64,000 bases of DNA. Source: Megalopta genalis. Taxonomy: Eukaryota > Arthropoda > Insecta > Hymenoptera > Halictidae. Shown here piece after piece: positions 11,490-22,844 of the stretch. The stretch spans positions 23,711,271 through 23,775,270 of the forward strand of contig NC_135018.1 of the NCBI RefSeq assembly GCF_051020955.1, given 5' to 3'. Under the pieces are notes generated by a model. That model did not search any database and was not told the origin of the DNA. It saw nothing but the letters and a program-made list of their open reading frames with translations. The number at the start of each line of letters is the position of its first letter. The first letter of the stretch is position 1. A program made the position numbers and the translations under genes.

Positions 11490-11760
11490 AATTGTTACGT
11501 TGATGCAGATGAAGAAAGTGTGGTGTCATTCTTCAGAATGTTAAAAAATTTAAGATCACGAATTAAATGATCTGTAAAGTATAGGATTTACGTATGTATC
11601 AGAAAAAAAATCGGGAAAATAAATTCAGTAGGTTTAAAAAATAATACCGTCTGAAACACTACTAATACGAATAATTACTTATTAATTATAAACTTAATAA
11701 CGATGTAATTTCGAAAGTTGAAACATGTAACATGCGGTGTTCTTCCTTGTAACCACAAAT
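11490..11760. repeat. diverged copy of GAAAAACG foldback repeat
   Basis: Shares with 37687-38252 and 47052-47289 the ordered blocks 'ACTGTA..GTATA', 'CTACTAATACGAA', 'AAACATGT..CATGCGGTGTTCTTCC' and a terminal ACCACA. It is the most diverged of the three copies. Confidence 0.5.
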
Positions 11761-13479
11761 ATAAGCCTGACCGCTCCGACATAGAAAATATTAGTAATAT
11801 GATTGCTTAACGGATTAACCCCCCGCCGAAAAGTGATACAGGGTGATCTGAATTAACTAACTAAATGTCTAAATGCGAAATTCCTTGCGGCTAGAAGAGC
11901 GAAGTGTTTGATCCTTAAAGCCCTGTTTCAGTGGAAGCCGGTTGATTTCAGGTACTGTGTTGAAAATAATACTGTAGAGAGAGCACCTGGAAGCATAGAT
12001 TAACGCCTCGGTAATCCTTTGAGAGGCTATGGACCTACATTGCTAAAGAAATGTCATTGCCACTTGGACACCTAGCTTATCGCGGTCGTGTCACAAGTGC
12101 GTGACAACGCGACTTCTCATACAGGATCACTGTCATACACTTGTGTCAGTGCTTTTACAATCAATACCTCGAAGAACCGAATAATGTTTGATAACTCGCT
12201 TGACAAGCGAATTTCGTGCATTTAATTTCGGAATTTTATTTAGGGAGTAAATTATTTTCTATTTTATACTTGTTTCTTGTTTTGTACAAAATTCTGCAGA
12301 CCATTTACTTATGTCCGTTTGTTATTGTTAGACAAATGTTCAATTGAGATTATATTCACCCTTTTCCAAATAAAATTAAACTTCATAAAAGGACCTTTTT
12401 ACAGGTCCTATTCGCCATTTTACAGATGAAATTCATTCTTTTGTAAATTAAATTTACCTATTTGTAATTATTTGTAATAAAATTCGTATTAAATTAAAAA
12501 ATTTCACGATATTTTATAAATAATTATTTATCTGCGAGAGCAGATCAAAATTTTTATTTGGTAAAAACTGAATTTGATTTGCAGAAGGATTAATAAAACC
12601 TGCAAAAGAGTTAATTTTATTTGAAAAAAAACGATTATAATTTGCAGCGTAAAATTTGCGAGCAAATTATTTGTCCCGTCACAGAAACATTTCTATTTTT
12701 ATATCTTACAGGTTCCATTCAAAGCAAAACCTTTAAACTACATACATTTAACCTGAGAACGTCTCTCAAAAATATTCTAAACAGAATCCACTAAAAAATC
12801 CCATAACTGTTTGGATCCCAGATAATTCCAAAATATTTTCGTCAATCGCTGTGGTCGTTTTTGAAAATGTCTTTTACAGACGCGAGAAGAGAGCGGTTTG
12901 CATTTGCATGCAGCGACCCATTGTCCACGGCCTGACTAACCATTATCATAGAAGAAGGCATAATTACGGGTTCGTGAATTCCAAGGAGCCGGTGTGGTAA
13001 TTGGTTAGCTCAGGGCCGGATGGCTCGGTGTCACGGCGAACGAAGTTTGGATTTGCTCGCGGCCATGTTTACACCTGCATCCCTCGAAAAGCTCGCTAGT
13101 GCGACACGCCGCGGCCAGGTATTTTAATGGGAAACGCTCGGACGATCCCTTTCGACCTGGCACCGTGTCTCCGTGCTCGGTGCTCCTCGACAGAGTAATT
13201 TTAATTATCATATTAGCCGGTCTCTGAAGTGACGAGGGGGACTCGATGCAGGCTCCTGAGAATAGAGACCAGGCCCAGGTCCGCATCCGAGGGAGAATTT
13301 TTATCCTTAACGAACGGCTCTTGCTGAAAAATTTAATTAAACGGCTCGAGAGCGCAAGAAAATGCATCAGCCGACCCCGATTCGTGGACTCCTTCGCCTT
13401 GTCGCGCCCTCCCGCGGCTCTCGATCAAAGTTGACTGTCCTGTGGACGAAGGAGGCGACGATAATTGGAGTTATAGCGG

Positions 13480-13481
<2 letters not shown>

Positions 13482-13529
<48 letters not shown>
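13482..13529. repeat. (GA)n microsatellite
   Basis: About 24 uninterrupted AG units in a GC-rich patch. Confidence 0.95.
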
Positions 13530-13534
<5 letters not shown>

Positions 13535-14530
13535 AATTACCGGGACACGTTATAGAACGCGACCGGGATCATCCTCTTCTGCTCGTGCTACACCACTTTA
13601 GCCCTCCCCCATTTTTGGTACCACGAACCTCCAGAAAATATCCGACTGGAGAGATTAGGACCTCTTAATCTTTAGGACTTTTTATTCAGATAATCGCGGG
13701 GAACTTTTTTCAATTTCACTCGGAACTTGTTTCTGCGGAGAGCAAGCGTCGGCTTCGCGAGTCCCAGGGCTTTGAAGCTCATTAACAGACCCGCGGCGCT
13801 CTTCTTTCTCTTTGACCTCACGTGCACTTCGGCAGAAACTTACCTGGACGACGCCGCGCCGCGAAGATAACTTTCGTCCGGGTTTTTTGTTGGACTTCTC
13901 CGCTTTCTGCGAACAAAGAGCACACATGTGCCAGCTTCTCGGTAACATAATATTTAACATTTTCTGCGCCGCGCCGGTGATGTTTTCTATTTTGTCATAT
14001 TTGTGTGACCGTTAAAGTGTTAATTGCGGCAGTTGAAGTTTATTGCGAAGTCATTTCTCCAACGAAATGAGTTCAGAGAAAACTTCGACAGTTCTTATTG
14101 TCTAGTAACGCGAGGGTTCTGGTTTGCTTTCTTATTATTGTGATCATACGTTTCGTTCAGGAATGAAATAATTTTGGTCGAATACGAAATAGTAGAAATA
14201 TCTGGGACGTTTAAGACGATTGTTGACCTTGAACCAATTTTGAACAACTATTGAAAGGAGAAATCAATTTCTAAGTAAAACTCCTGGTTAGAAGACCTGG
14301 ATGAGAAATTGTTAAACATTGCATATGATCACAAGTGCAATACTTAGTACAATACAATTTATATTGTATTGGCAATTTACAATAGAGTACATAAACTATA
14401 ATACAACTAAATTCAATTATGTTAGAGGTCTTTGAATTAGATGGTGTTGATCGCTCGACGGTCCGATCCCGACTCTTCGATTGTCCGTTGATAACACACC
14501 TCCGTGGCAACCCCTCTCTTCTATTTTTCT

Positions 14531-14663
14531 TTAACCCTTTCGATACTACGAGCCACTATAGTGGCCCTCCATAAGATGCCACCGAGGTACTACGAGCCAC
14601 TATAGTGGCCCTCCATAAGATGCCATCGAGGTACTAAGGGCCACTATAGTGGCCCTCCATAAG
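14531..14663. repeat. TTAA end with 44-bp tandem array of GCCACTATAGTGGC
   Basis: TTAA (14531-14534) is followed by CCCTTTCGATACTACGA (17 bp) and then three copies of the perfect 14-bp palindrome GCCACTATAGTGGC at 14552-14565, 14596-14609 and 14640-14653, an exact 44-bp period. The spacers are near-identical (CCTCCATAAGATGCCAYCGA). This looks like one terminus of a piggyBac-type element. The other end is not found and may be lost. The same palindrome, period and 17-bp distance to the terminus recur at 61840-61958. Confidence 0.85.
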
Positions 14664-14791
14664 TTCGATCGTTTGTAGCGAATAAAGTCAGTGCTTACTA
14701 CAGAAAGCTAATTCACCTTATTTTTCTCTCAACAACGGATAAATAGATATGCCTTATTTTTTTCAATTTTGTTCAACTTTATTTGGATTAA

Positions 14792-14921
14792 CCCTTTTGC
14801 TACGGGCGGGTTCTCCGCTGCGGTACCCCCGCAACGATCGGCGTCTTGTAGCGTGCAGCGATGTCGCAGCGCGCCGTCCAGCAGAAGTACCGCGGCGGAA
14901 AATCCGCCCGTAGCGAAAGGG
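14792..14921. mobile_element. TTAA-flanked 130-bp miniature
   Basis: TTAA at 14788-14791 and 14922-14925. Inverted ends: CCCTTTTGCTACGGGCGG at the left against CCGCCCGTAGCGAAAGGG at the right. The GC-rich interior has further small palindromes (for example TGCGGTACCCCCGCA). No coding capacity. Likely moved by a piggyBac-type transposase. Confidence 0.9.
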
Positions 14922-14925
14922 TTAA

Positions 14926-15636
14926 GGAGTTGCTCACAACAGGGTAGTTTCACATTACAGCGACTTGCTTTGGACAAGTCGCCGTAACAATATATTACTT
15001 AATACAAATAACTTCCAATTCCAATGTTTCATACATTCACGACGCTATCGTTGATTTTAACAGGAGAAATGAAATTAATTACGAACATCCACGAACATTC
15101 TTCGGTCAATGGAAATAATGTATGATAAGATTGTATAATATAAATGAAAAAGTGAAATTAATCATCTTCAAGATGTTAATACGGTACGTTAATGTTGCAA
15201 TAAAAACTTCAGACATTCTGTAGAATACTGGTATATACTGAGAACTTTCCTTTTACTTCTGCGATTGATTAATCGATTCATAAAAAATGTAACAGTGCAC
15301 GCCCTCTCAAAGTTCTGAATAATTTCAAACCGTTGATCAAGTCCCTCTAATTGTTCTTCCCCTGCAGCAATTGATCAGCTCAGCTAATGGCGGGCGTAGT
15401 CTGCTATTTTTAGATTGTATCATTGGTAGACTATACAAGTAGTTCCCTGCGTTGCCCCTGCGTGCATGTCTATTGCGTGTTGCAGCCGCGTATATACGTG
15501 CGTCAATGATCGAATGGCCGAATGGAGAGAAAAGTAAAATTGAGCAATTAAATGATATTTCAGAGTAGATGATTGAAATAGCATTGGGAATAATTCGAAA
15601 TGAAATAAATAACAGTTACATGTTTTGAAACAATTA
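14926..15636. other. unassigned AT-rich stretch
   Basis: No feature seen. Confidence 0.5.
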
Positions 15637-15821
15637 CAGTAAATTCTCCTCAATTTTCCTTCAGCTTGTAAACAAACTTGGAGAATTTGGGAAGAAGAGA
15701 TACGATTATTCGAGCCTCGCGGCTCATTTTTATAGTTGCCGATTGAGAACAATTATAAAAACGAGTACTAAGTTCTCCATGTATGTTTACAAGCCGAAGG
15801 AAAATTAAGGAGAATTTACTG
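15637..15821. mobile_element. palindromic TA miniature, CAGTAAWTTCTCC family, copy 2
   Basis: TA at 15635-15636 and 15822-15823. Left CAGTAAATTCTCCTCAATTT, with right complement CAGTAAATTCTCCTTAATTT. It shares the internal AATTTGGGAAGAAGAGATAC block with copies 1, 3 and 4. Confidence 0.88.
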
Positions 15822-16169
15822 TATATGGATGCAGAGAACAAATTAAAAATACTTCAATTAATTGCATTATAAGACTCACGTCAATTTATTTTTATTACAG
15901 ATATCCAACATAAACATATGTTCTTCATTAAGCATCTCATTCGTGTTAAATATAAAAATCGAATATTTTAATGCTTTAATAATTTTTTAAGGCGTCTCTA
16001 TTACTTTGCCTTTGATCGAACGACAGTTCGTTACACATCCAATAAATATTGTAAAAATGGAGATATGTTTCTATTTAGAAAATTTGTGTACATGTTTTTA
16101 CACTCTGTTTAATTCGTTACGAGTGACGCTAATAATCTCATTTCAAACCATCATTGGTTTTCGTTTTAC

Positions 16170-16363
16170 CACTGAATCTACCACGGTCAAAATGATCGGT
16201 TTCTTATTTTGCAATTCGACAAGCTTTTTCATGGGAAACGCTTGAATAAATTACACATTGAAGAAAATTTTTGTTAAAAAACCTGTTCCAATAAAGCATT
16301 TCCCATGAAAAAATCTCTAAAGTTTCAAAACTGAAATGAGAAAATGCGGTCATTTTAACAGTG
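16170..16363. mobile_element. palindromic relic resembling the piggyBac termini at 5583
   Basis: The left half reads CACTGAATCTACCACGGTC then AAAATGATCGG, aligning with gaps to the piggyBac terminus (CACTATTCCTACC then CGGTCAAATGACCG). The right half, complemented, has AAAATGACCGCATTTTCTCA matching the left AAAATGATCGGTTTCTTATT. Inner arms TTTTTCATGGGAAACGCTT and AAGCATTTCCCATGAAAAA also pair. A flanking TTAA is not preserved. An old non-autonomous derivative is the best guess. Confidence 0.45.
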
Positions 16364-18550
16364 CACAGAGAGTTATCGTTCATTGAACGTTCGGGAAGGG
16401 TCGTTCGTCAGGTCAAGAATCGCATAATCGATCGATCAAATAAGAGAAACAAAAATACAGCAGTTGATGGAACTATTTTCGGCGGAAGTTGGTTATCGTC
16501 CTCTCGGAATCTGTCACACGGTTCAAGAGCCAGGCGTCGTCAGCGCATGCATCATTCAGTGATGCAGACGTTGCTGGTTCAACGTCCACTACCTTCCAAG
16601 ACGTCACTCATTCATGCCGTTTGACGTATACGCGCACAGTAGAACTTTCCGAACTCGATTTCAGTTGGAAAAGACTCGATAAAGCGATGTCTCTTTTATG
16701 CTTGTCCTCGAACGGATGAAGCCGCGGGTGAAAACTAGTCGATAGTTCTCCTATTTTGGATACGTTTAAAAACTTCTTGATAGAACTTGTTGTCACGAAA
16801 ATTAAAGTCGGGACTGAATTTTATCTTAGAACGAAGAACATTCAAAAATATTTGCGCTTCTAAATTTTTGACATTTTTCTAAATATTTTATAAATTACCA
16901 TTCACGTTGAAAGGATGAAACATCCCTCAAAGCGGATGAAAAATATTTAATTGATCTACGATCACCTTTTTGACAAGCATTAGTGAAACATTTTTAATCG
17001 ATTATGAAGCAGAAATTTTACCTTTAAAATGTTACCTTTAGTTTACCGAAATTCGTGAAGAAGTTCGATTTCACCGAATTTACTTCCAAATGTAAATTTG
17101 CATAAACACCAGCTCTCTAGCGACTCTGAATCGAGAAAACCGCATCGAAGTTTAATTTCAAGATCAACTTCCATTTCCTTGACAAAGCAGAAAGGAAATT
17201 GTCTTTGCTGAATCCACGCAAAGATACACGTACGCGCACGTTCACATACATATACACGGATGTGCGTTCGCTTCTGCCACCGAGAACTGAAATTCTGAAA
17301 GCGCAGTGCCGCTAGCAGAAAATCGTCGGACATTTTTCATGTCTCAAAGCAACCTTCGGCCAAAGAGCATGATGTTCCTGATCATAGTCGACTGCGCCTC
17401 CACCTCACTTCCATGTCACTTATCGTTTCCACCCTTTTGCACGGCAAATAGGTCGCTCGTGTCACGCCGTCGGCTTTAGAAGAGGTTCGACCCCGATGGG
17501 TAATATCGGCGCCGACAACACCTCGTCTTCGTTACAAAGCGACGCGTCTGCCGCTGATTCCCTTGACGAGCTTCCAGGCTAATGGGATCAGGCGTGTTCT
17601 ACCAATCCTATTCTTCAAAGGGTGCGCAAAACTCGGACCATAGGATCCTATGTGATCGAAACTCACTGTTTAATAACTCATCGGGTAGAACCACAAAGTT
17701 TTTTATGTAGACGTTTCGAATTTATTTTTTAATATTTAATTCAAATGTTTAATTTAAATATTATACGTTTACATTGTAATTACGTTTACATTGTATTATA
17801 CGTTTACGATTTACATTGAAAAAGGCACTTCGATAAGTATCACAGATTTTTTCAATTTTTTATACAGTCTGGAACTATTTAAATTAAAAGACTGAAACAG
17901 AGGATAGAACTACGAAGCATTCATTAAAGATTATTAGCATTATTATATATAGGTTTCGAATTTATTTGTTAATATTTAATTCAGATATTATATTTAACTG
18001 TTCAACATTTCGTTTAACTAACGTTTGTGCATTAAGGCAGAGACTTCAATTCGTATCTTAGAATTTTCCTCAGATTTTGGAGCAATTCAAATCAAAAATT
18101 AAATATTTCACTTATTATTATTAATTACTATACACGTTTATTAATGTTAATATGCAACATTTATTTGAGTCTCGTTTGTTCATCGTCTACAACATTGTAT
18201 TGATAATTAACTGATATCATTTTGAATGCGAAACTTGGATACTGGGATTCTACGTGATCAAAATTCGTTGATAAGGATTCATTGAGAAGAACCATGAAGT
18301 ATTCAGTAGAGATTATTACCTTTGCTTTACATGTTTTCCTTTGATAATTTTGTCTGTTATCAGTAATAAATGAACTATTTAAAGTGAACAAGATAAATGG
18401 AATATCATAATACATACTAAACGCTATAGGATTCGTATTTAATATATATTCTTTCAATAATGTTCCGATGGTTTTTAACTTCTGAAACATTGGCGAATAA
18501 GTCGATAATCTATTTTAGCCTTACTTTCTTTTATAGATGTCTCCATAATT

Positions 18551-18649
18551 GTCATTTTTAAGTCACATATTTTATGCGACACATGTCATTTTTATGTCAC
18601 AATTTATGCGACACGTGTCATTTTCAAGTCACACAGTTTATGCGACACC
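18551..18649. repeat. 33-bp tandem repeat, 3 units
   Basis: Three units of GTCATTTTTAAGTCACA..TTTATGCGACAC with small differences. Confidence 0.85.
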
Positions 18650-18832
18650 TTTATCCAGCATGAACAGACTTAATTAAGGTCTGCAAACCGCTGCTTTATT
18701 TTTGGACCTCCCGATTTCCGTGCTCGCTTTATGTCTGTACCTGATAATTTTGTATAAACAAATCTTTTATAATTTAAATTAATCACTTTTCTTTTAGGAG
18801 AACATGTCTTTTCTTTTATTATCTCTTTTAAT

Positions 18833-18914
18833 TGACGCTCAGCTTGGAAACAAAAATGGATAATTTGGGAAGAGAAGATACGATTAGGGTTCTCAATTAG
18901 GGAGAATTTACTGT
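18833..18914. mobile_element. palindromic TA miniature, CAGTAAWTTCTCC family, copy 4 (deleted)
   Basis: Retains the internal block (AAAAATGGATAATTTGGGAA, AGATACGATTA) and the right terminus GGAGAATTTACTG. The central part and the left terminus are missing. Confidence 0.75.
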
Positions 18915-20215
18915 GACCGTTAGAAACACAGTACGAGCAACCGAGTGTTAAGTAATCATTATCACCAGTTGTTCGCCAGACGACTCCAAAAACTAAAACC
19001 GACCTCTGAAATTAAGATGGATATCACCGAAGGACGACGCGAGAAGGAACCTCAGTTTCCGATAGATCACGAAACACCTACATGCTCGCTCTCGTCCGTG
19101 CCTCGCTCTCGGGACGCTACAACTCGGAAATCGTGATAAATGATAAGAAAAGGGACGAAAAAAGCTCGGGGTGAACGGGGCAGCGAAACGGGCTAGTAGC
19201 CTCGTGAGGTCGCGCGAAAGTTCGTGAACGGGATTCAGCGATCATCCTCCATTTTTACGGCCATGAAAACGCAGTGGTACTGGCAACACCGGCTGTAATT
19301 TTAACCCTAGCCCGCGTTGGTTACACTCGCCGGCGAGCGTGAATCACCGTGCAAACTTATATTAACGATACTTTACGATGCGGCCCTTCGGGCTCCCCGC
19401 CTCGCTCGCCCCATTTGCGGGCGGGAAAACCGGGCCGAGGCTGGTCGAGAACCACCCTAAACTGTACGCGGTTGGCCATGGTAGAAGGAATAGGGTTGGG
19501 AACGGAGATTGCCAGCGCCGGTATCACCTTGCTTGCATTGTTTTCGTTAGAAAGTATCGAGTCGAAGGAGCCGTCATTTTTCTTTGTATTTGTTTTGGAT
19601 GGTTTATCATCCACGATGTTCTCCCACGGTCACGGAAACTTCATTCAATGAAAAAGTGGGCTGCTCCTGCGAATTCGCACGAGGATCAAATTCCGTTTTT
19701 ATGTTTATTTGCACTTCAACGCGTTCACCGCCGACACGCTTTCCCGCTGCTTGTTTCCGGTGCCTAAATGTTTCATTAAAACCGTGCTTGTGAAATATTC
19801 AAACAATTTACCAAACAAAAGTTATGAACGCCCTGATTACTACGCTATACACTATGACTTTATGTAACAACCTGTATAAAATTAACTTGACAATGTCGTG
19901 TGAAGCACGAGCTCGAGGATGTCGCGTGTAATATGTATGCAACGATGCCGGTGGCGAACCTGCTAATCGGACGTATGCAGAACCACTCACGAAAATATTC
20001 AGACGCTGAATTTCAGATTCTCGAAATATGGTTGTCATTTTGTGAAAACGAATTGGACGACAGTTAATTTGGACTTGCTCAAAATGATCGAAGCCTTTAT
20101 TTGGGCAACTCGTTGCTTATTTCCTTGTAATGTGCTTTTACGTGGTACACGTGCGTACACATTTTGTTTTTTTTCGAAAATAGTACATACAAGTTGAAGC
20201 ATCTCTAAAAATGTT
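18915..20215. other. unassigned, GC-richer; isolated TTAA end
   Basis: At 19301 the sequence TTAACCCTAGCCCGCGTTGG is followed by the perfect palindrome CTCGCCGGCGAG, the layout seen at other piggyBac-type ends here, but no partner end is visible. Overlapping open frames up to 129 codons around 19350-19790 lie on both strands without known domains. Confidence 0.4.
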
Positions 20216-20219
20216 TTAA

Positions 20220-20753
20220 CCCTTAAATGCATATTGTTGCCAATTGTCTACATTCCAGTTCCACTTGATTTTATTCGAAAACCTGAGTACGCGCGTTTCC
20301 GAACACACGTTGATAACAATAGACAATAGACCATGTGCGAAATAAAAGACTCGACATTACTTTTGGCGAGTAAGTTATATGTTTTTTGACATTTGAATGT
20401 GCTGGGTGATAACTTCCAGGTTGCAAAGGATTTTCACGGACCGAGTGCATCGAATGCAAGGTTGCTTTGTGTCACAACAAAAATCGCAATTGCTTTGCTG
20501 CATCTCATTTATAAATAATGTGAAAATTCCTATACTAATAGATAATATAAATACATGACCATTTGTTTACGTCTACAATAATTTTAGTAATAAACGCATG
20601 TTGTTGCCAAAAGTCTACATACAACTTTTTTTCAAAATAAATACTCAATATTATTACCTGGATTTTTCTATTTATTTTTTACGTAACCTATGACTACATT
20701 CCTATAAAAAACGATCTTTTAAAATTCTAAACAAAAAATCATGCATTTAAGGG
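20220..20753. mobile_element. TTAA-flanked 534-bp element
   Basis: TTAA at 20216-20219 and 20754-20757. Inverted ends CCCTTAAATGCAT and ATGCATTTAAGGG. A motif GCATRTTGTTGCCAA..GTCTACAT occurs twice in the same orientation (20229 and 20596 areas). No transposase. Confidence 0.85.
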
Positions 20754-20757
20754 TTAA

Positions 20758-22751
20758 AATGTTTCCCGTAGCTTTATCTATCATATGTTTGACTATATGA
20801 GTAACACGACAGTTCTGTTACTCTCAAATCAAGTTTTACTTAACTTTTCTTTTTGATACCGGTTGACAAAATCGTACTTGTAATACTCATAATACGTGAC
20901 AAGTCGTTGCGAATAGATTGTCTTCTTGGAATATTAGAACAAGATATTACTTATCTTTTTTAAAAAGTTCAGAAATCAACAAATACATACTGGTACAGAC
21001 CGTGGTATTACCTCAATGACGATATCCTCTCAAAGAAGGCGCTCGAATTTAAGAACATGGCAGAGTTGAGAAATATATTATAATAGGGAAATCGCTAAAG
21101 TTTAGGTACTAATGTAACTAAATATGCTGTAGTGGTCGCTAACGATCAATTTGCGGATTCTTATGCAAAATTCGCCTGCATCGTCTAAAGAAATAGAAAT
21201 TTGTTCCTATGCGATAGGAACACATGTCTTTTCACTGCATAAACTCCGCAGTCCACTAATAATAACTAATAGTAGTTTGTGTTACAATTGATAGTTGAAC
21301 AACTTATTTCATAACATCAGACTAGATCAATTAATATTTTAAACCGTTTTGCTCAGTTTAGATTCTAAAAAACTTTATTTGACAGATTTCTAACGAAAAT
21401 TGAGTTTCAAGTATGATAAAAAAATTGTGTCTCCCACATGTGCCTGACAACGTGGTAGACGAATCCAACTCCCAAAAGTTCCTACAGCAGCAAAGTCATT
21501 TTTAACGAATGATACCGAAACCAGGAAGCTAACATTTGCCACAGGGAATATTAGTTTAACTCTTTCGTATTCCAAAAATCTCAATGACATTTGGTTTGTT
21601 CAATATATAACAATAAAAATTAATCTCAAAAGCTAGTTAAAGAATTAGTGTCACCCGAATGTGACCGACGTGGCGACAAAGTAGAACGATACCATTCGAC
21701 CCACAAATCTTTTAAGAAAACCCTTCGAAATTTCTCGGATGGCCCAAAATATCTCAAACGATACAACATTGGGAAGTTCCCCCAAGGGATTAGAAACGAG
21801 CCGACGGAGAACGCGTTTTCACCCGAAATCCAAGAGGACACGGTTTTCCAGACGGGGGCCGGAGAAACGACACTAAAGGGAAGTGGCCCGCGAAAATTCT
21901 AAAAATTTCTCATAAATTCCGTTCACGGGAACGGTGCTGAACGTGGAAAATGTGGCCAGCCTGTGTCCGGGGCACTGCCGGGCACTCGGGCATTAAAACA
22001 AAATTAATCCAAGAACGACGGAGAAAAGCAGAGTTCGCGACGGAACTAATTCAGCCTAGCAGCAGGTGGACGTGGGTGAAGGTGCGGGGATTGGAGGGTG
22101 GTCTACAAGGGGGTAGATGAGGGGGTCTACGAGGGGGCCACGCTGTAAAGATCCACTCGGTTTCTCGGTGGAGAATCGCGGCCCCTTAAGCATCGTCGAC
22201 CACGAAACGGGATATGCCGGGTAATATTTTCAGTGGTCGCGACGTGCCTAGGGTAAAACGTCGTGCGCGAGGGTGGCCAGCAGCCCCCGCCGAAGGGGGC
22301 GGAAAAGAGTAAAGGAGTAACGTAATCCCTGGTAATTTGTCATCCGCCGTGTAACCCCGCTTCTTATTTTTCCGTGGTGGATACGGGGTCTGTCCGTGAC
22401 GGTGCTGGTGCCGGCGTGGCGTCCTTCATCTGGCTTCGTTCACTATGCTACCCGGATTTCGCGCGATTCCGTGAGTAATATGAATTTTTCGAAGAGATGA
22501 CAGGCGACGATAAAAATCTGCGACCACCCGACCGTCGACGAAAAACCGAGAGCTTTTGGACTGCTGAGGTAACACGGCTGCTCCGACGTACTGCTCGAAC
22601 ACGATGGCCGATTCAATTGTTCGAGGCAGTCACGTGCCTTCACGATTTTACACTGAAACAAGCGAGTTTTAACCCTTTACACGCCAAGTGCCGAATTCAA
22701 CCCGAAGCATTCGCACGAAATAATTAAATTAATGAGGCTGGAACTAGAGAA
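20758..22751. other. unassigned; AT-rich then GC-rich from about 21.9 kb
   Basis: No recognisable coding or RNA feature. 22080-22140 has imperfect GGGGGTCTAC-type repeats. A possible TTAACCCTTTACACGCC end at 22672 has no convincing partner. Confidence 0.4.
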
Positions 22752-22755
22752 TTAA

Positions 22756-22840
22756 CCCTTTGATCTTCGTGCATTGATAGTTGGAGTGGTTCGTCTTTAC
22801 TTATTATGCCAGTCAGGCTTTGCGGTTGGACCGCAAAGGG
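22756..22840. mobile_element. possible TTAA-flanked 85-bp miniature
   Basis: TTAA at 22752-22755 and 22841-22844. Ends CCCTTTG and CAAAGGG differ only at the last base. A hairpin CTTTGCGGT/ACCGCAAAG sits at the right end. The inverted repeat is very short, so this is tentative. Confidence 0.4.
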
Positions 22841-22844
22841 TTAA

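Larger units (their letters stand above)
11033..14530. other. unassigned; AT-rich then GC-rich
   Basis: 11033-12860 is AT-rich and contains a TC microsatellite and a diverged copy of the GAAAAACG foldback family (about 11490-11760). A lone CAGGGTG terminus near 11839 has no partner. 12860-13960 is GC- and CpG-rich with a GA microsatellite. Open frames up to 120 codons occur on both strands without recognisable domains. Confidence 0.4.
15824..18832. other. unassigned; one palindromic relic, one GC-richer patch, one tandem repeat
   Basis: Holds the palindrome at 16170-16363 and the tandem repeat at 18551-18649. 17340-17640 is GC-richer. Open frames up to 109 codons have no recognisable domains. 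Confidence 0.4.

Noticed and set aside
13362..13601. 79-codon frame through the GA microsatellite
   Set aside because: The Arg-Glu run is just the translated dinucleotide repeat.
14552..14653. CRISPR-like array (regular 44-bp period)
   Set aside because: The spacers are nearly identical to each other, the repeat is a palindrome at a TTAA terminus, and the setting is animal nuclear DNA.
17484..17494. Box B-like GGTTCGACCCC suggesting a tRNA
   Set aside because: The flanking bases do not form a T-stem and no acceptor or anticodon arm can be drawn.
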